A stretch of 64,000 nucleotides of DNA from Paenibacillus oenotherae (GTDB taxonomy: Bacteria; Bacillota; Bacilli; Paenibacillales; Paenibacillaceae): assembly GCF_019443105.1 (NCBI RefSeq), contig NZ_JAHZIJ010000006.1:211329-275328 (forward strand), given 5' to 3'. This document shows, in pieces, positions 51,356-60,961 of this stretch; within the stretch, counting starts at the first letter, position 1; each line of letters starts with the position of its first letter. The notes under the pieces are model-generated. The model did not search any database. It saw nothing but the letters and a program-made list of their open reading frames with translations, and was not told the origin of the DNA. A program made the position numbers and the translations under genes.

Positions 51356-53641
51356 TTAAGGCGTGCCAGTCGTTATCGTACCGCTATCAAAGGTGGAGGT
51401 GCCGAGATTGAAGAAGTAGTTGCTTCCTCCATTGCTGTCCCATGTGCCGCTGCCGTTGTTGAAGCATACCTCAGCTCGGGACGCGCTTTCGACAGCAAGC
51501 GTAATCTTGCTATAGCCCGCTATCTCGGAGTTCGGCATGACTTGCCCAGGCGCAGTTGTCCAGGTGCCGCCTTCCGGACGCCAGTGGATATATGGCGTGC
51601 TGAAGCCGTGCTTGTAGTAGATCGTCACCGTGTTCGTTACAGGCGTGCCTGAAGTAATCGTCCCGTTCTTAAACGTTGAGGTGCCGGTGCCGAACATATA
51701 GTTGCTGCCGCCATTGTTGTCCCATGTGCCGCTGCCATTGTTGAATACGGCCTCCAGGCTCGTTGCCGCGCCGATGTTGACTGTATACTTGGCATATCCG
51801 GCCAGTTCGGACTCCGGCATTGCTGCGCCAGGCGCAGTCGTCCACGTTCCTCCAGCTGGACGGTAGTGGATATACGGAGTCGAGAAGCCTTTCTTGTAGT
51901 AGATCGTGACCGTGTTGCCGGAATCGGTAGAAATATAAAGGCTGCTAGGCAAAGATTTATTATTCGCCGCATCCACAGCCTTCACCGTATAGGTGTAAGC
52001 AGTGCTTGGGGTTAATCCCGTATCTGTAAAGCTCGTAGAAGCCGTAGTTGCGATCAATACCGTATTCCGTAAAATTTCATAATGATCAACACCCACATTA
52101 TCCGTTGAAGCATCCCAGTCAAGACTGATGCTCGTTGACGTTTTGCTTGGGGATGTCAAGTTCGCCGGTTGGCTTGGCGCCGTAGTATCGATGATCGGCG
52201 CAGGCAGATTGTCGATAATATTTTTCAAGTTCGGCAGGTAGCCGATTTGATCCGTCGCAGGGTTGCTTGACGGCGTATTATAAGTCGTATTCCTTAATAA
52301 GTCCCTGAGCTGGTAAGGCGGGTAAGTGACTCCGTATTCCGCCTTGGCAATCCCTTGCAAGGAAATAGCCGCCGCCGTTACAATCGGCGATGCAGAGGAT
52401 GTACCGTTGAAGCTTGATTGATAGCCTGTCGTGGAAGTCGTGTCCACGGCTGCAAGTGTATGCACACCGGTTCCCCAGCCAAAAGCATCGATGCGATTGC
52501 CGTAGTTGGAGAAATACATCCGCGTGTGCGGAACGGTATCAGATCCCGCGCCTACCATAATTGCTCCGGAATCCTGATAATCAGGACTTGTCCGGTTCAG
52601 AACATATTTGCCGCTGTAGGACTGATAGGTGTCCAGATTGACCGTACCGTTGCCCGCTGCTTCCACAACGGTAATGCCTTGGCTGACGGCATATCGAATC
52701 GCATCGTATTCCGCTTCCCAAGTCTCGACAGGGAGCCATCCGGCGGCATTGCCCGACACTTGAACCTCCAGCAGAATAACATCTCCAGGATCAAGATCAT
52801 CAGCTGCAAGAATGATCGTTTCGGCAATATTCGTGAATCCGCCACGTACATAAGAGGCTGCATGCGGCTGGGCTTTGCTCGCAAGCCCAATGTTTCCAAT
52901 CGTATTATCTACGGAAGAGATCACGCCCAGAACAGCCGTTCCATGATTCGCAGAGGTCGATTGGTTCGTTCCGCCCGCCAGAAAAGGAACACTGTGCGCA
53001 ACCAAATCCTCATGATTCAGTGCCCAGCCGCGCTCAATATCATAGTAGGAAATTCCCTTGCCATCTCCACCTTCATACTGCCAGGCATAGGGAGCATTGA
53101 TGCCTTGAGCAGCGGCATTGGCATAGCCCTGGAAGCTGTAGTTCGGGTCATTGCTCGGCTGCACCGGCGTTGTGTTGGAAGCAAGCGTTGGCTCGACAGC
53201 TTCCAGCTTCGGATAAGCCTCGTCCACAAGCTCGGAACGATTCAGGCTCTCCAGCAGCTTCTGGGCATCCGCGCCTTTAGGCACCGGAATCGTGAAATAA
53301 TTTTGGAACACGGCCTTTGCCTTGTCCTGTTTTGCTTTCGATTGTTTGTCGAAGATCGTAAACAATCGGTTAACCTTCAAATCTGGAAACTCTGAGAACG
53401 TGCCGCTCAGCTCACGATCCTTCTTGGACGCAAGCTCGCGCTCTACCCCATCCTCATAGGACAGATTGACGCCGTCTTTGAATTTGACTACGATTTCTTC
53501 CACATTCGACAGATTGAAGTACTTGTCTACCTTGGCTTCTTTGTCCTCGCTTGCGGTGGCTGGCGCATTGCCGAAAGCCACGACGGACGTGAATACGACG
53601 GTGAACATAAGCAGACTCAACAATCCTTTTCTAATCATCAT
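51356..53641 (-). CDS. Secreted S8 serine protease with FN3 and two CBM25 modules, gene 3
   Basis: 761 residues with the same domain order as gene 2: signal peptide about 1-30, prodomain, S8 domain with D201, H233 and S415, FN3, and two CBM25 modules. Its FN3 and first CBM (HYEILRNTVLIATTASTSF) differ from those of genes 1 and 2, while its N-terminal half matches gene 2. A strong sigma-A promoter lies 55 bp upstream of the start and probably serves genes 3, 2 and 1. GAGGAGAGAA precedes the ATG. Confidence 0.9.
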   Translation of the reverse strand: MMIRKGLLSLLMFTVVFTSVVAFGNAPATASEDKEAKVDKYFNLSNVEEIVVKFKDGVNLSYEDGVERELASKKDRELSGTFSEFPDLKVNRLFTIFDKQSKAKQDKAKAVFQNYFTIPVPKGADAQKLLESLNRSELVDEAYPKLEAVEPTLASNTTPVQPSNDPNYSFQGYANAAAQGINAPYAWQYEGGDGKGISYYDIERGWALNHEDLVAHSVPFLAGGTNQSTSANHGTAVLGVISSVDNTIGNIGLASKAQPHAASYVRGGFTNIAETIILAADDLDPGDVILLEVQVSGNAAGWLPVETWEAEYDAIRYAVSQGITVVEAAGNGTVNLDTYQSYSGKYVLNRTSPDYQDSGAIMVGAGSDTVPHTRMYFSNYGNRIDAFGWGTGVHTLAAVDTTSTTGYQSSFNGTSSASPIVTAAAISLQGIAKAEYGVTYPPYQLRDLLRNTTYNTPSSNPATDQIGYLPNLKNIIDNLPAPIIDTTAPSQPANLTSPSKTSTSISLDWDASTDNVGVDHYEILRNTVLIATTASTSFTDTGLTPSTAYTYTVKAVDAANNKSLPSSLYISTDSGNTVTIYYKKGFSTPYIHYRPAGGTWTTAPGAAMPESELAGYAKYTVNIGAATSLEAVFNNGSGTWDNNGGSNYMFGTGTSTFKNGTITSGTPVTNTVTIYYKHGFSTPYIHWRPEGGTWTTAPGQVMPNSEIAGYSKITLAVESASRAEVCFNNGSGTWDSNGGSNYFFNLGTSTFDSGTITTGTP

Positions 53642-53695
53642 TTCTCTCCTCTACTCTATTATTTTTTATAAGGCATACTAGCAATGCCTATTTTT

Positions 53696-53724
53696 ACTAT
53701 AATTACAGGCCAGATGGCAGTCAA
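53696..53724 (-). promoter_or_regulatory. Sigma-A promoter of S8 genes 3-2-1
   Basis: On the minus strand TTGACT (53719-53724) and TATAGT (53696-53701) are 17 bp apart, preceded by TAAT. The gene 4 promoter has the same boxes. Confidence 0.7.
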
Positions 53725-53920
53725 ACCCCATGTCATCGAACAAATGGGCCATTTTCTATCTTTTTCTACGATTATCGTTATTTTCGTTCAATTATTAAAT
53801 AAGTTTTTATTTACCTATTAATGTTAATATGGCTGAATACTGTTTCAATAATTGAAATTTTCTTAAAAATAAATGGGTAATACGCCCTATAAAACTATCT
53901 ATTCATCCCGAAAAAAGAAA

Positions 53921-53965
53921 TAAAAACACCTCCAAAGTCACTTACAAAGTAAAATTGGAGGTGTA
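53921..53965 (-). terminator. Rho-independent terminator of S8 gene 4
   Basis: On the minus strand ACACCTCCAA (53955-53964) pairs with TTGGAGGTGT (53926-53935), followed by TTTTTA. It lies 30 bp after the stop. Confidence 0.8.
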
Positions 53966-53994
53966 TAGCATTAATCTTTCATTCCCGGAAGCTA

Positions 53995-56550
53995 TCAGGG
54001 TGAGCCTGAAGTTATACTTCCATTATTGAAGGTGAAGGTGCCCTTGTTAATGAAATAATTGCGCCCGCTATTATTGTCCCAGGCTCCGCTGCCATTGTTG
54101 AAGCATACCTCCGCCCGGCTCGCAGCTCCAATCGTCAATGTAACCTTGCTGTATCCGGCAACCTCGGAGCTTGGCATGGCTTGTCCGGGCACGGGGGTCC
54201 AGACCCCTCCCTCAGGCCGCCAGTGAATATATGGAGTGCTGTAGCCGCGTTTATAGTAAATCGTAACCGTGTTCGCTGTCGGCATACCGGATGTTATCGT
54301 TCCGGCATTAAAGGTGAACGTGCCTGCGGAGAAGTAGTAGTTGCTGCCGTGATTGTTATCCCATGTGCCGTTCCCATTGTTGAACGCCGCTTCCAGGCCG
54401 ACCGCAGTGCCAACATTAATCGTTAATTTATTGTAGCCGGGAATCTCGGATGCCGGCATTGCGGCGCCAGGAGCGGTCGTCCAGGCTCCTCCTGATGGAC
54501 GGTAATGGATATACGGAGTGGAATAGCCCTGCTTGTAATAAATCGTGACGTTATTGGCAACAGGCGCTCCCGAAGTGATGTATCCGTTATCGATGGTCGA
54601 GATTCCAAGCGGGAAAATATAGTTATTGCCGTAGTTGTTGTCCCAGTTGTTATTGCCATCATTGAACACGGCCTCCAAACTGGTTGCCGTTCCGACAGCA
54701 ATTGTTAGTTTGCTGTAGCCCGGCACCTCTGAAGGTGATAATGAGGTTCCTGGCGCTGTAGTCCAGGTCCCCCCAACCGGACGATAATGAATATAAGGCG
54801 TAGAATAACCATGCTTGTAATAGACTGTAACCGTATTGGGATTGTCCGTCGCTACAGACAGGCTGGCGCTTGCTGCTGACAAATTGCCCGCTGCATCCAC
54901 CGCTTTCACTGTATAGCTGTATGCGGTGCCGGGTGTTAATCCGGTATCGGTGAAGCTTGTAGCTGTGGAAGTGCCGATCTTGAGATTGTCGCGCCACACC
55001 TCATACCTTACTACGCCGATATTGTCGGTTGCCGCACTCCACGCCAGCGAGATAATACTGGTAGTCTTGCCGCTCACAGTCAGATTGGAGGGCATACTCG
55101 GTGCCACACTATCGACAACGGGCGGAGACATTTGATCAATGATGCCCTTGAGGTTGGGCAAATTGCCGATTTGATCCACAGCTGGATTGCCCGTTGGTGT
55201 ATTGAACGCCGGATTTCTTAGCAGATTGCGAACGATATCCGGTGCGTATGGAGCGCCGAATTGGGCCTTGGCGATGCCCTGGATGGAAATGACAGATGAC
55301 GTCACAATTGCTGAAGCGGATGAAGTGCCCGAGAAATCGCTTTGATAGCCTGTCGTTGCGCTTGGACTGGCCGCAGCCAGAGTATGGACGGAGAATCCCC
55401 AGCTGTTCACGTCGATCCGGTTGCCATAGTTGGAGAAATAAAGCCGGGTATGAGGCACGGACGACGACGAAGCGCCTACCATTATTGCTCCTGAATCCCG
55501 GAAGTCAGCACTACTCTGATTCAGTATATATTTGCCGTCAATGGTCTGGAAGTTGTTGAGATTAACAGAGCCGTTGCCCCCCGCTTCCACGACGGTAATC
55601 CCTTGATCAACCGCATAGCGGATCGCATCAAATTCTGCGGGATAAACCTCGATAGGCACATAACCGTTAGCCGTACTGTAGCTGGTCTGTGCTTCCAGCA
55701 GGATCACATCACCCCGCTGCAGCGCATCAACCGCGACGAGAATTGCTTCTGCAATATTGTAGCCTCCGGCTGCACGGATGGTTGAGGATACCATCGGCTT
55801 CGCCTTGTTCGCAAGTCCGATATTGCCAATTGCATTGTCAACCGCCGATACAACACCGAGTACGGCTGTTCCGTGATCAGCAGAGCTTGGAAAGATCGTG
55901 CTTCCGGGGAGCATCTGTATTTGGTGAGCGGCCAAATCCTCGTGGTTAAAAGCCCAGCCCCGCTCAATATCAACCCATTGAATCCCCTTGCCATCCCCTC
56001 CCTCGAACTGCCAGGCGTAAGGCGCATCATGACCTAACGGCCCCGCATTCGCATACAATTGCGAAGAGAAATTGGAATCATCGCCGGGTTGAACCGGGGT
56101 TGAATTCGGAATGATTACTCCGGGGTCCTCTACCGGCTTGGGCTTGAGATAAGCCTCTTCGACCACTCCAGATTGGTTCAGCCTCTCTAGCAGATTGCCC
56201 GGATCGGCCCCTTCCGGAACAGGAACAGTGAAGTAGCGCTGGAAGACGGAGGCTGAGCTTTCAATAGGCAAGGCTTGCAGATCATAGTTGCGGAATAGCC
56301 GGTTAAACGTCAAGCTTGGATAATGTGATAATGTTTCCCTTAATCCGTCGTCCTCCCCTACCTCGGGTTCTACCCCGTCTTGATAGGGCAGATTGGCGTC
56401 TGGCTTGAACTTGACGACAATTTCGTCCGGGAATGCAAGACTGGATGGTTCTTCCCCGTTCGCCAGAACGGGCACAGTGTCGAGAGCGGCAATAGACAGG
56501 AATACTGCTGAAGTCATGATGAGGTGAGCCATTGTTCTCTTTACCATCAT
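53995..56550 (-). CDS. Secreted S8 serine protease with FN3 and three CBM25 modules, gene 4
   Basis: 851 residues from ATG 56550 (GGAGGAGAGA upstream). Signal peptide about 1-30. S8 triad D194 (WVDIERGW), H226 (ADHGTAV), S410 (SGTSSASAIV), N326 in AGGNGS. The usual Pro after the catalytic Ser motif (GTSxAxP) is replaced by Ala. FN3 is followed by three CBM25 modules instead of two. Own promoter (56646-56675) and terminator. It is more diverged from genes 1-3 than they are from each other, consistent with an older duplication. Confidence 0.9.
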   Translation of the reverse strand: MMVKRTMAHLIMTSAVFLSIAALDTVPVLANGEEPSSLAFPDEIVVKFKPDANLPYQDGVEPEVGEDDGLRETLSHYPSLTFNRLFRNYDLQALPIESSASVFQRYFTVPVPEGADPGNLLERLNQSGVVEEAYLKPKPVEDPGVIIPNSTPVQPGDDSNFSSQLYANAGPLGHDAPYAWQFEGGDGKGIQWVDIERGWAFNHEDLAAHQIQMLPGSTIFPSSADHGTAVLGVVSAVDNAIGNIGLANKAKPMVSSTIRAAGGYNIAEAILVAVDALQRGDVILLEAQTSYSTANGYVPIEVYPAEFDAIRYAVDQGITVVEAGGNGSVNLNNFQTIDGKYILNQSSADFRDSGAIMVGASSSSVPHTRLYFSNYGNRIDVNSWGFSVHTLAAASPSATTGYQSDFSGTSSASAIVTSSVISIQGIAKAQFGAPYAPDIVRNLLRNPAFNTPTGNPAVDQIGNLPNLKGIIDQMSPPVVDSVAPSMPSNLTVSGKTTSIISLAWSAATDNIGVVRYEVWRDNLKIGTSTATSFTDTGLTPGTAYSYTVKAVDAAGNLSAASASLSVATDNPNTVTVYYKHGYSTPYIHYRPVGGTWTTAPGTSLSPSEVPGYSKLTIAVGTATSLEAVFNDGNNNWDNNYGNNYIFPLGISTIDNGYITSGAPVANNVTIYYKQGYSTPYIHYRPSGGAWTTAPGAAMPASEIPGYNKLTINVGTAVGLEAAFNNGNGTWDNNHGSNYYFSAGTFTFNAGTITSGMPTANTVTIYYKRGYSTPYIHWRPEGGVWTPVPGQAMPSSEVAGYSKVTLTIGAASRAEVCFNNGSGAWDNNSGRNYFINKGTFTFNNGSITSGSP

Positions 56551-56645
56551 TCTCTCCTCCACTCAAGTACAGTATGGTTGCAGCTAATCCGTGCATCCCC
56601 CTTCTCTCTGTCTTCCTATGAGAGATGCAAAGACTACCATAATTA

Positions 56646-56675
56646 ACTATAATTATAGACTTCAATTTCAGTCAA
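56646..56675 (-). promoter_or_regulatory. Sigma-A promoter of S8 gene 4
   Basis: TTGACT (56670-56675) and TATAGT (56646-56651) on the minus strand are 18 bp apart, with the same TTTGACT...TAATTATAGT surroundings as the gene 3 promoter. Confidence 0.6.
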
Positions 56676-56748
56676 ACAGCATGTAACCGCACACATCGGC
56701 TTCTCTCTGGGCTTTGCTGGCGCAATCTTACTTTTCCTGTCAAAATAT

Positions 56749-56792
56749 AAAAAAACGCCTCGGCCCTTCCATATTGGAAAGGCCGGGGCGTT
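56749..56792 (-). terminator. Strong rho-independent terminator of S8 gene 5
   Basis: On the minus strand AACGCCCCGGCCTTTCC pairs with GGAAGGGCCGAGGCGTT, followed by TTTTTTT. It lies about 30 bp after the stop, so gene 4 is transcribed separately. Confidence 0.9.
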
Positions 56793-56820
56793 GATGATTC
56801 TTGCTCAATTCCTCACTCTG

Positions 56821-59043
56821 TCAAGGTGTCCCTGATGTAATGGTTCCACTATCGTAAGTGGATGTACCGGTGTTGAACATATAGTTGCTTCCGCCGTTGC
56901 TGTCCCATGTGCCGCTGCCGTTGTTGAAGCACACCTCTGCACGGGCTGCGCTGCCGATTGACAGCGTGATCTTGCTGTATCCGGCCACTTCGGAGTTCGC
57001 CATCGCTACTCCAGGTACAGCCGTCCATGTGCCGCCCTCTGGACGCCAGTGGATGTATGGCGTACTGAAGCCGCGTTTGTAATAAATTGTAACCGTGTTG
57101 TTGACCGGTACGCCCGAAGTAATCGTTCCGGCATTGAATGTGGAAGTGCCGACAGGGAAGATATAGTTGCTTCCGCCGTTGTTATCCCATGTGCCGCTGC
57201 CGTTGTTGAATACCGCTTCCAGGCCCGTAGCCGATCCGACATTCACTGTGTATTTGTTATATCCGGGAACCTCAGAGGCCGGCATCGCCACTCCCGGCGC
57301 GGTCGTCCACGTGCCGCCTGCAGGACGGTAGTGGATGTATGGCGTCGAGTAGCCTTGTTTATAGTAGACCGTTACTGTATTGCCGGAATTGGTAGAGATA
57401 GAAAGACTGGCTGGCAAAGATTTATTATTGGCCGCATCAACTGCTTTTACCGTATAGGTGTATGCAGTACCCGGGGTTAAGCCCGTATCCGTAAAGCTCG
57501 TGGAAGCGTCCCATGCGAGACTGATCGTTGTCGACGTTTTGCTTGGCGAAATGAAGTTCGCCGGTTGGCTTGGCGCTACTGTATCAACGAATGGTACGGG
57601 CAGATTGTCGATGATATTCTTCAAATTCGGCATATAGCCGACCTTGTCAGTAGCAGGATTGCTCGACGGCGTATTAAGTGTCGAATTGCTTAATAGAGCA
57701 CGAAGCTGGGTCGTTGAATAGGCAGTGCCGAATTCAGCTTTGGCAATCCCTTGGATCGATATCGCATTTGCCGTAATGATCGATGAAGCGGAGGAAGTAC
57801 CGCTGAATCCGCTCTGATAGCCCGTTGTTGAACTGCTGCTCGCTGCATCCAGTGTATGAACGGACATCCCCCAGCTGTTGACGTCAATCCGGCTGCCATA
57901 GTTGGAGAAATACATTCTCGTGTGAGGCGCTGTGTTGGATACCGCTCCGACCATGATAGCACCGGATTCTTTGTAGTCGGGACTCGTCCGGTTCAGCACG
58001 AATTTGCCATCCGTCGTCTGGAATGTATCCAGATTGACAGAACCATTGCCTGCCGCCTCGATTACCGTAATCCCGCGGTCAACGGCATAACGGATCGCAT
58101 CGAATGTATCCGGATATACTTCAACCGGAACATAGCCGCTTGCCGTGCTATAGCTTGTTTGCGCTTCCAGCAGGATGACATCGCCTGCTTGCAGCGCATC
58201 GGCTGCGGAGATGATTGCTCCTGACGTGCTGTATCCGCCTGCAGACCGGTGCTGGGAGGATACCATTGGCGTTGCTTTGCTCGTAATACCCAGATTACCG
58301 ATCGTATTGTCAACAGCAGACACTACGCCAAGCACACCCGTTCCGTGGCTGTGATAAGCTGCATTCAAGCTGCCTGGGAGCATCACTATGCCATGTGCGG
58401 TCAAATCTTCATGATTCAAAGCCCAGCCCTGCTCGACATCGACCCAGCTAATTCCTTTGCCGTCGCCGCCTTCATACTGCCATGCATATGGGGCATCATG
58501 GCCTTGAGGCGCTGCGTTCGCATAGCCCTGCAAGGAGAAATTAGGATCATTGCCGGATTGAACCGGCGTCGTATTAGGCAGCAATACAATCGTAGGCGGC
58601 TCTACCGGCTGAGGCTTGAGATAAGCCTCTTCTACGTAATGGGAAGCGCTTAAACTTTGTATCAGCTCTTCCGCATCGCCATTCTCTGGAACAGGAGCTG
58701 TATAATAGAGATCCAGGACGGTAATTGAGCTCTCGATTCCTCTTGCATTCCCTCCAGCATCTCCGGCAAGATTGAATAGCCGGTTAAACTTCAATTCCGG
58801 GAACGCTTCCAGCGCAATCCCCGGCTCAGTGTTTCCTTGCGGTGACACTTGGGGATCTGCTTCATTCTGAAGCGGGATATCGATGCCCGATTTGAATTTG
58901 ACGACAATTTCATCGGGATATTTAATAGGGACTTCATTAGACTCCCCTTTGGCTTGAACAGGCGCAGCTTCAAACGACGCGATGCTGGATAGGAGCAATA
59001 ATGCCACGACAACGAGACTAACCAATCTGCTTTTAACCATCAT
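56821..59043 (-). CDS. Secreted S8 serine protease with shortened FN3 and two CBM25 modules, gene 5
   Basis: 740 residues from ATG 59043 (GAGGAGAGAA upstream). Signal peptide about 1-31. S8 triad D202 (WVDVEQGW), H233 (HSHGTGV) and S in SGTSSASSII; oxyanion Asn in EAAGNGS. The FN3 domain lacks about 23 residues present in gene 3: WDASTSFTDTGLTP here against WDASTDNVGVDHYE...TTASTSF there, an in-frame deletion between two AST motifs. Two CBM25 modules follow; the second is almost the same as in gene 1. First gene of the tandem array. Confidence 0.9.
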   Translation of the reverse strand: MMVKSRLVSLVVVALLLLSSIASFEAAPVQAKGESNEVPIKYPDEIVVKFKSGIDIPLQNEADPQVSPQGNTEPGIALEAFPELKFNRLFNLAGDAGGNARGIESSITVLDLYYTAPVPENGDAEELIQSLSASHYVEEAYLKPQPVEPPTIVLLPNTTPVQSGNDPNFSLQGYANAAPQGHDAPYAWQYEGGDGKGISWVDVEQGWALNHEDLTAHGIVMLPGSLNAAYHSHGTGVLGVVSAVDNTIGNLGITSKATPMVSSQHRSAGGYSTSGAIISAADALQAGDVILLEAQTSYSTASGYVPVEVYPDTFDAIRYAVDRGITVIEAAGNGSVNLDTFQTTDGKFVLNRTSPDYKESGAIMVGAVSNTAPHTRMYFSNYGSRIDVNSWGMSVHTLDAASSSSTTGYQSGFSGTSSASSIITANAISIQGIAKAEFGTAYSTTQLRALLSNSTLNTPSSNPATDKVGYMPNLKNIIDNLPVPFVDTVAPSQPANFISPSKTSTTISLAWDASTSFTDTGLTPGTAYTYTVKAVDAANNKSLPASLSISTNSGNTVTVYYKQGYSTPYIHYRPAGGTWTTAPGVAMPASEVPGYNKYTVNVGSATGLEAVFNNGSGTWDNNGGSNYIFPVGTSTFNAGTITSGVPVNNTVTIYYKRGFSTPYIHWRPEGGTWTAVPGVAMANSEVAGYSKITLSIGSAARAEVCFNNGSGTWDSNGGSNYMFNTGTSTYDSGTITSGTP

Positions 59044-59205
59044 TTCTCTCCTCTTCATGAATGAGTAATTTACTGTACCGCAAAAAACATTTCTCCAAAT
59101 CTATCAATATGCAGTTGTCCAACTGCTGCAATCACTCCCTCCCAAGGATGACTCTAGTCATTTTTTTCCTTTTTATGTGATATAGTATTGCATGTTATTT
59201 AATAG

Positions 59206-59240
59206 CAAAAAAGCCTCTATGGAACTATCTTTCCATAAAG
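59206..59240 (-). terminator. Terminator of ilvD
   Basis: On the minus strand TTTATGGAA pairs with TTCCATAGA, followed by GGCTTTTTT. Confidence 0.55.
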
Positions 59241-59267
59241 ACTTATGTCTGTAATACTATATATTTT

Positions 59268-60956
59268 TTATGGAAGATCTGTTATAGCTCCCTTGGATGC
59301 AGAGGAGACGAGCCGTGCATATTTGGACAGCACCCCAGATCGGAATTTGAGCGGAGGCTGGCGCCAATTCTCAGCTCTTTCCGCCATTTGGGCAGCAGAG
59401 ACCTCCATATTAATCTCTTGTGTCTCGCTGTCTATGGTAATTATATCGCCATCTTGCAATAGCGCAATCGGCCCGCCGACCTGTGCTTCCGGCGCAACAT
59501 GTCCCACAACGAATCCGTGTGAGCCTCCCGAGAATCTTCCATCCGTAAGGAGGGCAACATCTCCGCCGAGACCTTTCCCCACGATCATTGCTGTGACAGA
59601 CAGCATTTCCGGCATGCCAGGCCCGCCTTTGGGACCTGTATAGCGGATGACGAGGACATCACCCTTGCGAATCTCATCCCTCATAATCGCTTGTGTAGCT
59701 TCATTCTCGCTGTTGAATACACGGGCCGGGCCGGTAAACCGCAAGTTTTGCAATCCGGACATCTTTGCCACTGCTCCCTCAGGAGCGAGATTGCCCTTCA
59801 GCAGAACGAGAGGACCGCTTGGCTTCAGCGGATTATCGAATGATCTTACGACATCCTGATGATCGGACAACGGCTCCACAAGGGCAAGATTCTCAGCGAT
59901 CGTCCGGCCTGTCACCGTCAAGCAGTCCCCGTGCAGCAAGCCCTGATCCAGGAGCAATTTCATGACGGCAGGGACGCCTCCCTCATCATTGAGATCCTGC
60001 ATCATATAGCGTCCGCTCGGCTTCAAATCGGCAAGATGCGGCACCTTTTTGCGAATGCGCTCGAAATCATCGATGGTTAGATTGACCTCCACGGCGTGTG
60101 CGATAGCCAATAAATGGAGGAATGCATTGGTGGAACCGCCTAGCGCCATGATGACGGTAATCGCATTCTCGAATGCCTTCTTAGTCATAATGTCTCTTGG
60201 ATAGATCCCTTTCTCCAGCAGTCCGACCACCACCCTGCCGGCCTCCTCGCACTCTGCCGCCTTGTTGGCGGCAATTGCCGCTGTTGAGGAAGAGCCAGGC
60301 AAGCTCATGCCCATCGCTTCAGCAGCCGAAGCCATCGTATTCGCGGTATACATTCCTCCGCATGCACCTGCTCCGGGGCATACATGACACTCAATTTCAT
60401 GCAATTCATCGTCGGTCAGCTTGCCGTCATGGTATTGGCCAACAGCTTCAAATGCCGTCACAATATTGACATCCTGACCGTTCAGCTTGCCGGGCTGAAT
60501 GGTGCCGCCATACACATAGACCGCAGGCAAATTCATTCGGCCGATGGCCATCAGACAAGCAGGCGTATTCTTGTCACAGCCGCCGATTGCTACCAATCCG
60601 TCGAACCGTTCGGCATTTGTGACGATTTCGATGGAATCCGCAATGATCTCTCGGCTTGGCAGCGAGAAGAGCATGCCCTCATGTCCCATAGATATGCCGT
60701 CCGAGACGGTGATCGTATTGAAAATTAGCGGGGCCCCTCCACCGGCCTGCACACCTCTCTTGGCTTCCCTTGCCAGCTCATCAATATGAATATTGCAGGG
60801 GGTTACTTCACTCCATGTGCTGGCAACCCCAATCATCGGCTTCTTGAAATCCTCATCCTTGAAGCCTACCGCCCTAAGCATGGCCCTGTTCGGCACCCGA
60901 TTGACACCCTCGCTGATCACCTTGCTGCGAATTCTCAAATCTTTTTCGTCTGTCAT
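59268..60956 (-). CDS. ilvD: Dihydroxy-acid dehydratase IlvD
   Basis: 562 residues from ATG 60956 (GAGGGGAG is 8 bases upstream; an ATG two codons earlier is too close to it). It dehydrates 2,3-dihydroxy acids in valine, leucine and isoleucine synthesis. Fe-S and Mg ligands are visible in [18 protein letters not shown] and [34 protein letters not shown] and the C-terminal [21 protein letters not shown] complete the family pattern. It overlaps the end of the GntR regulator gene upstream, so they form one operon, which is unusual since ilvD is normally with ilvBNC/leu genes. Confidence 0.96.
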   Translation of the reverse strand: MTDEKDLRIRSKVISEGVNRVPNRAMLRAVGFKDEDFKKPMIGVASTWSEVTPCNIHIDELAREAKRGVQAGGGAPLIFNTITVSDGISMGHEGMLFSLPSREIIADSIEIVTNAERFDGLVAIGGCDKNTPACLMAIGRMNLPAVYVYGGTIQPGKLNGQDVNIVTAFEAVGQYHDGKLTDDELHEIECHVCPGAGACGGMYTANTMASAAEAMGMSLPGSSSTAAIAANKAAECEEAGRVVVGLLEKGIYPRDIMTKKAFENAITVIMALGGSTNAFLHLLAIAHAVEVNLTIDDFERIRKKVPHLADLKPSGRYMMQDLNDEGGVPAVMKLLLDQGLLHGDCLTVTGRTIAENLALVEPLSDHQDVVRSFDNPLKPSGPLVLLKGNLAPEGAVAKMSGLQNLRFTGPARVFNSENEATQAIMRDEIRKGDVLVIRYTGPKGGPGMPEMLSVTAMIVGKGLGGDVALLTDGRFSGGSHGFVVGHVAPEAQVGGPIALLQDGDIITIDSETQEINMEVSAAQMAERAENWRQPPLKFRSGVLSKYARLVSSASKGAITDLP

Positions 60957-60961
60957 TTCCA

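Larger units (their letters stand above)
53642..53994. other. AT-rich spacer between S8 genes 4 and 3
   Basis: 353 bp, much AT-richer than the genes. It contains the promoter of gene 3 (53696-53724) and the terminator of gene 4 (53921-53965). Nothing else was recognised. Confidence 0.7.

Noticed and set aside
52418-53395. 325-residue plus-strand frame opposite S8 gene 3, with similar ones at 48165 and 50065
   Set aside because: They recur because the S8 genes are paralogs; they have no start signals and no domain.
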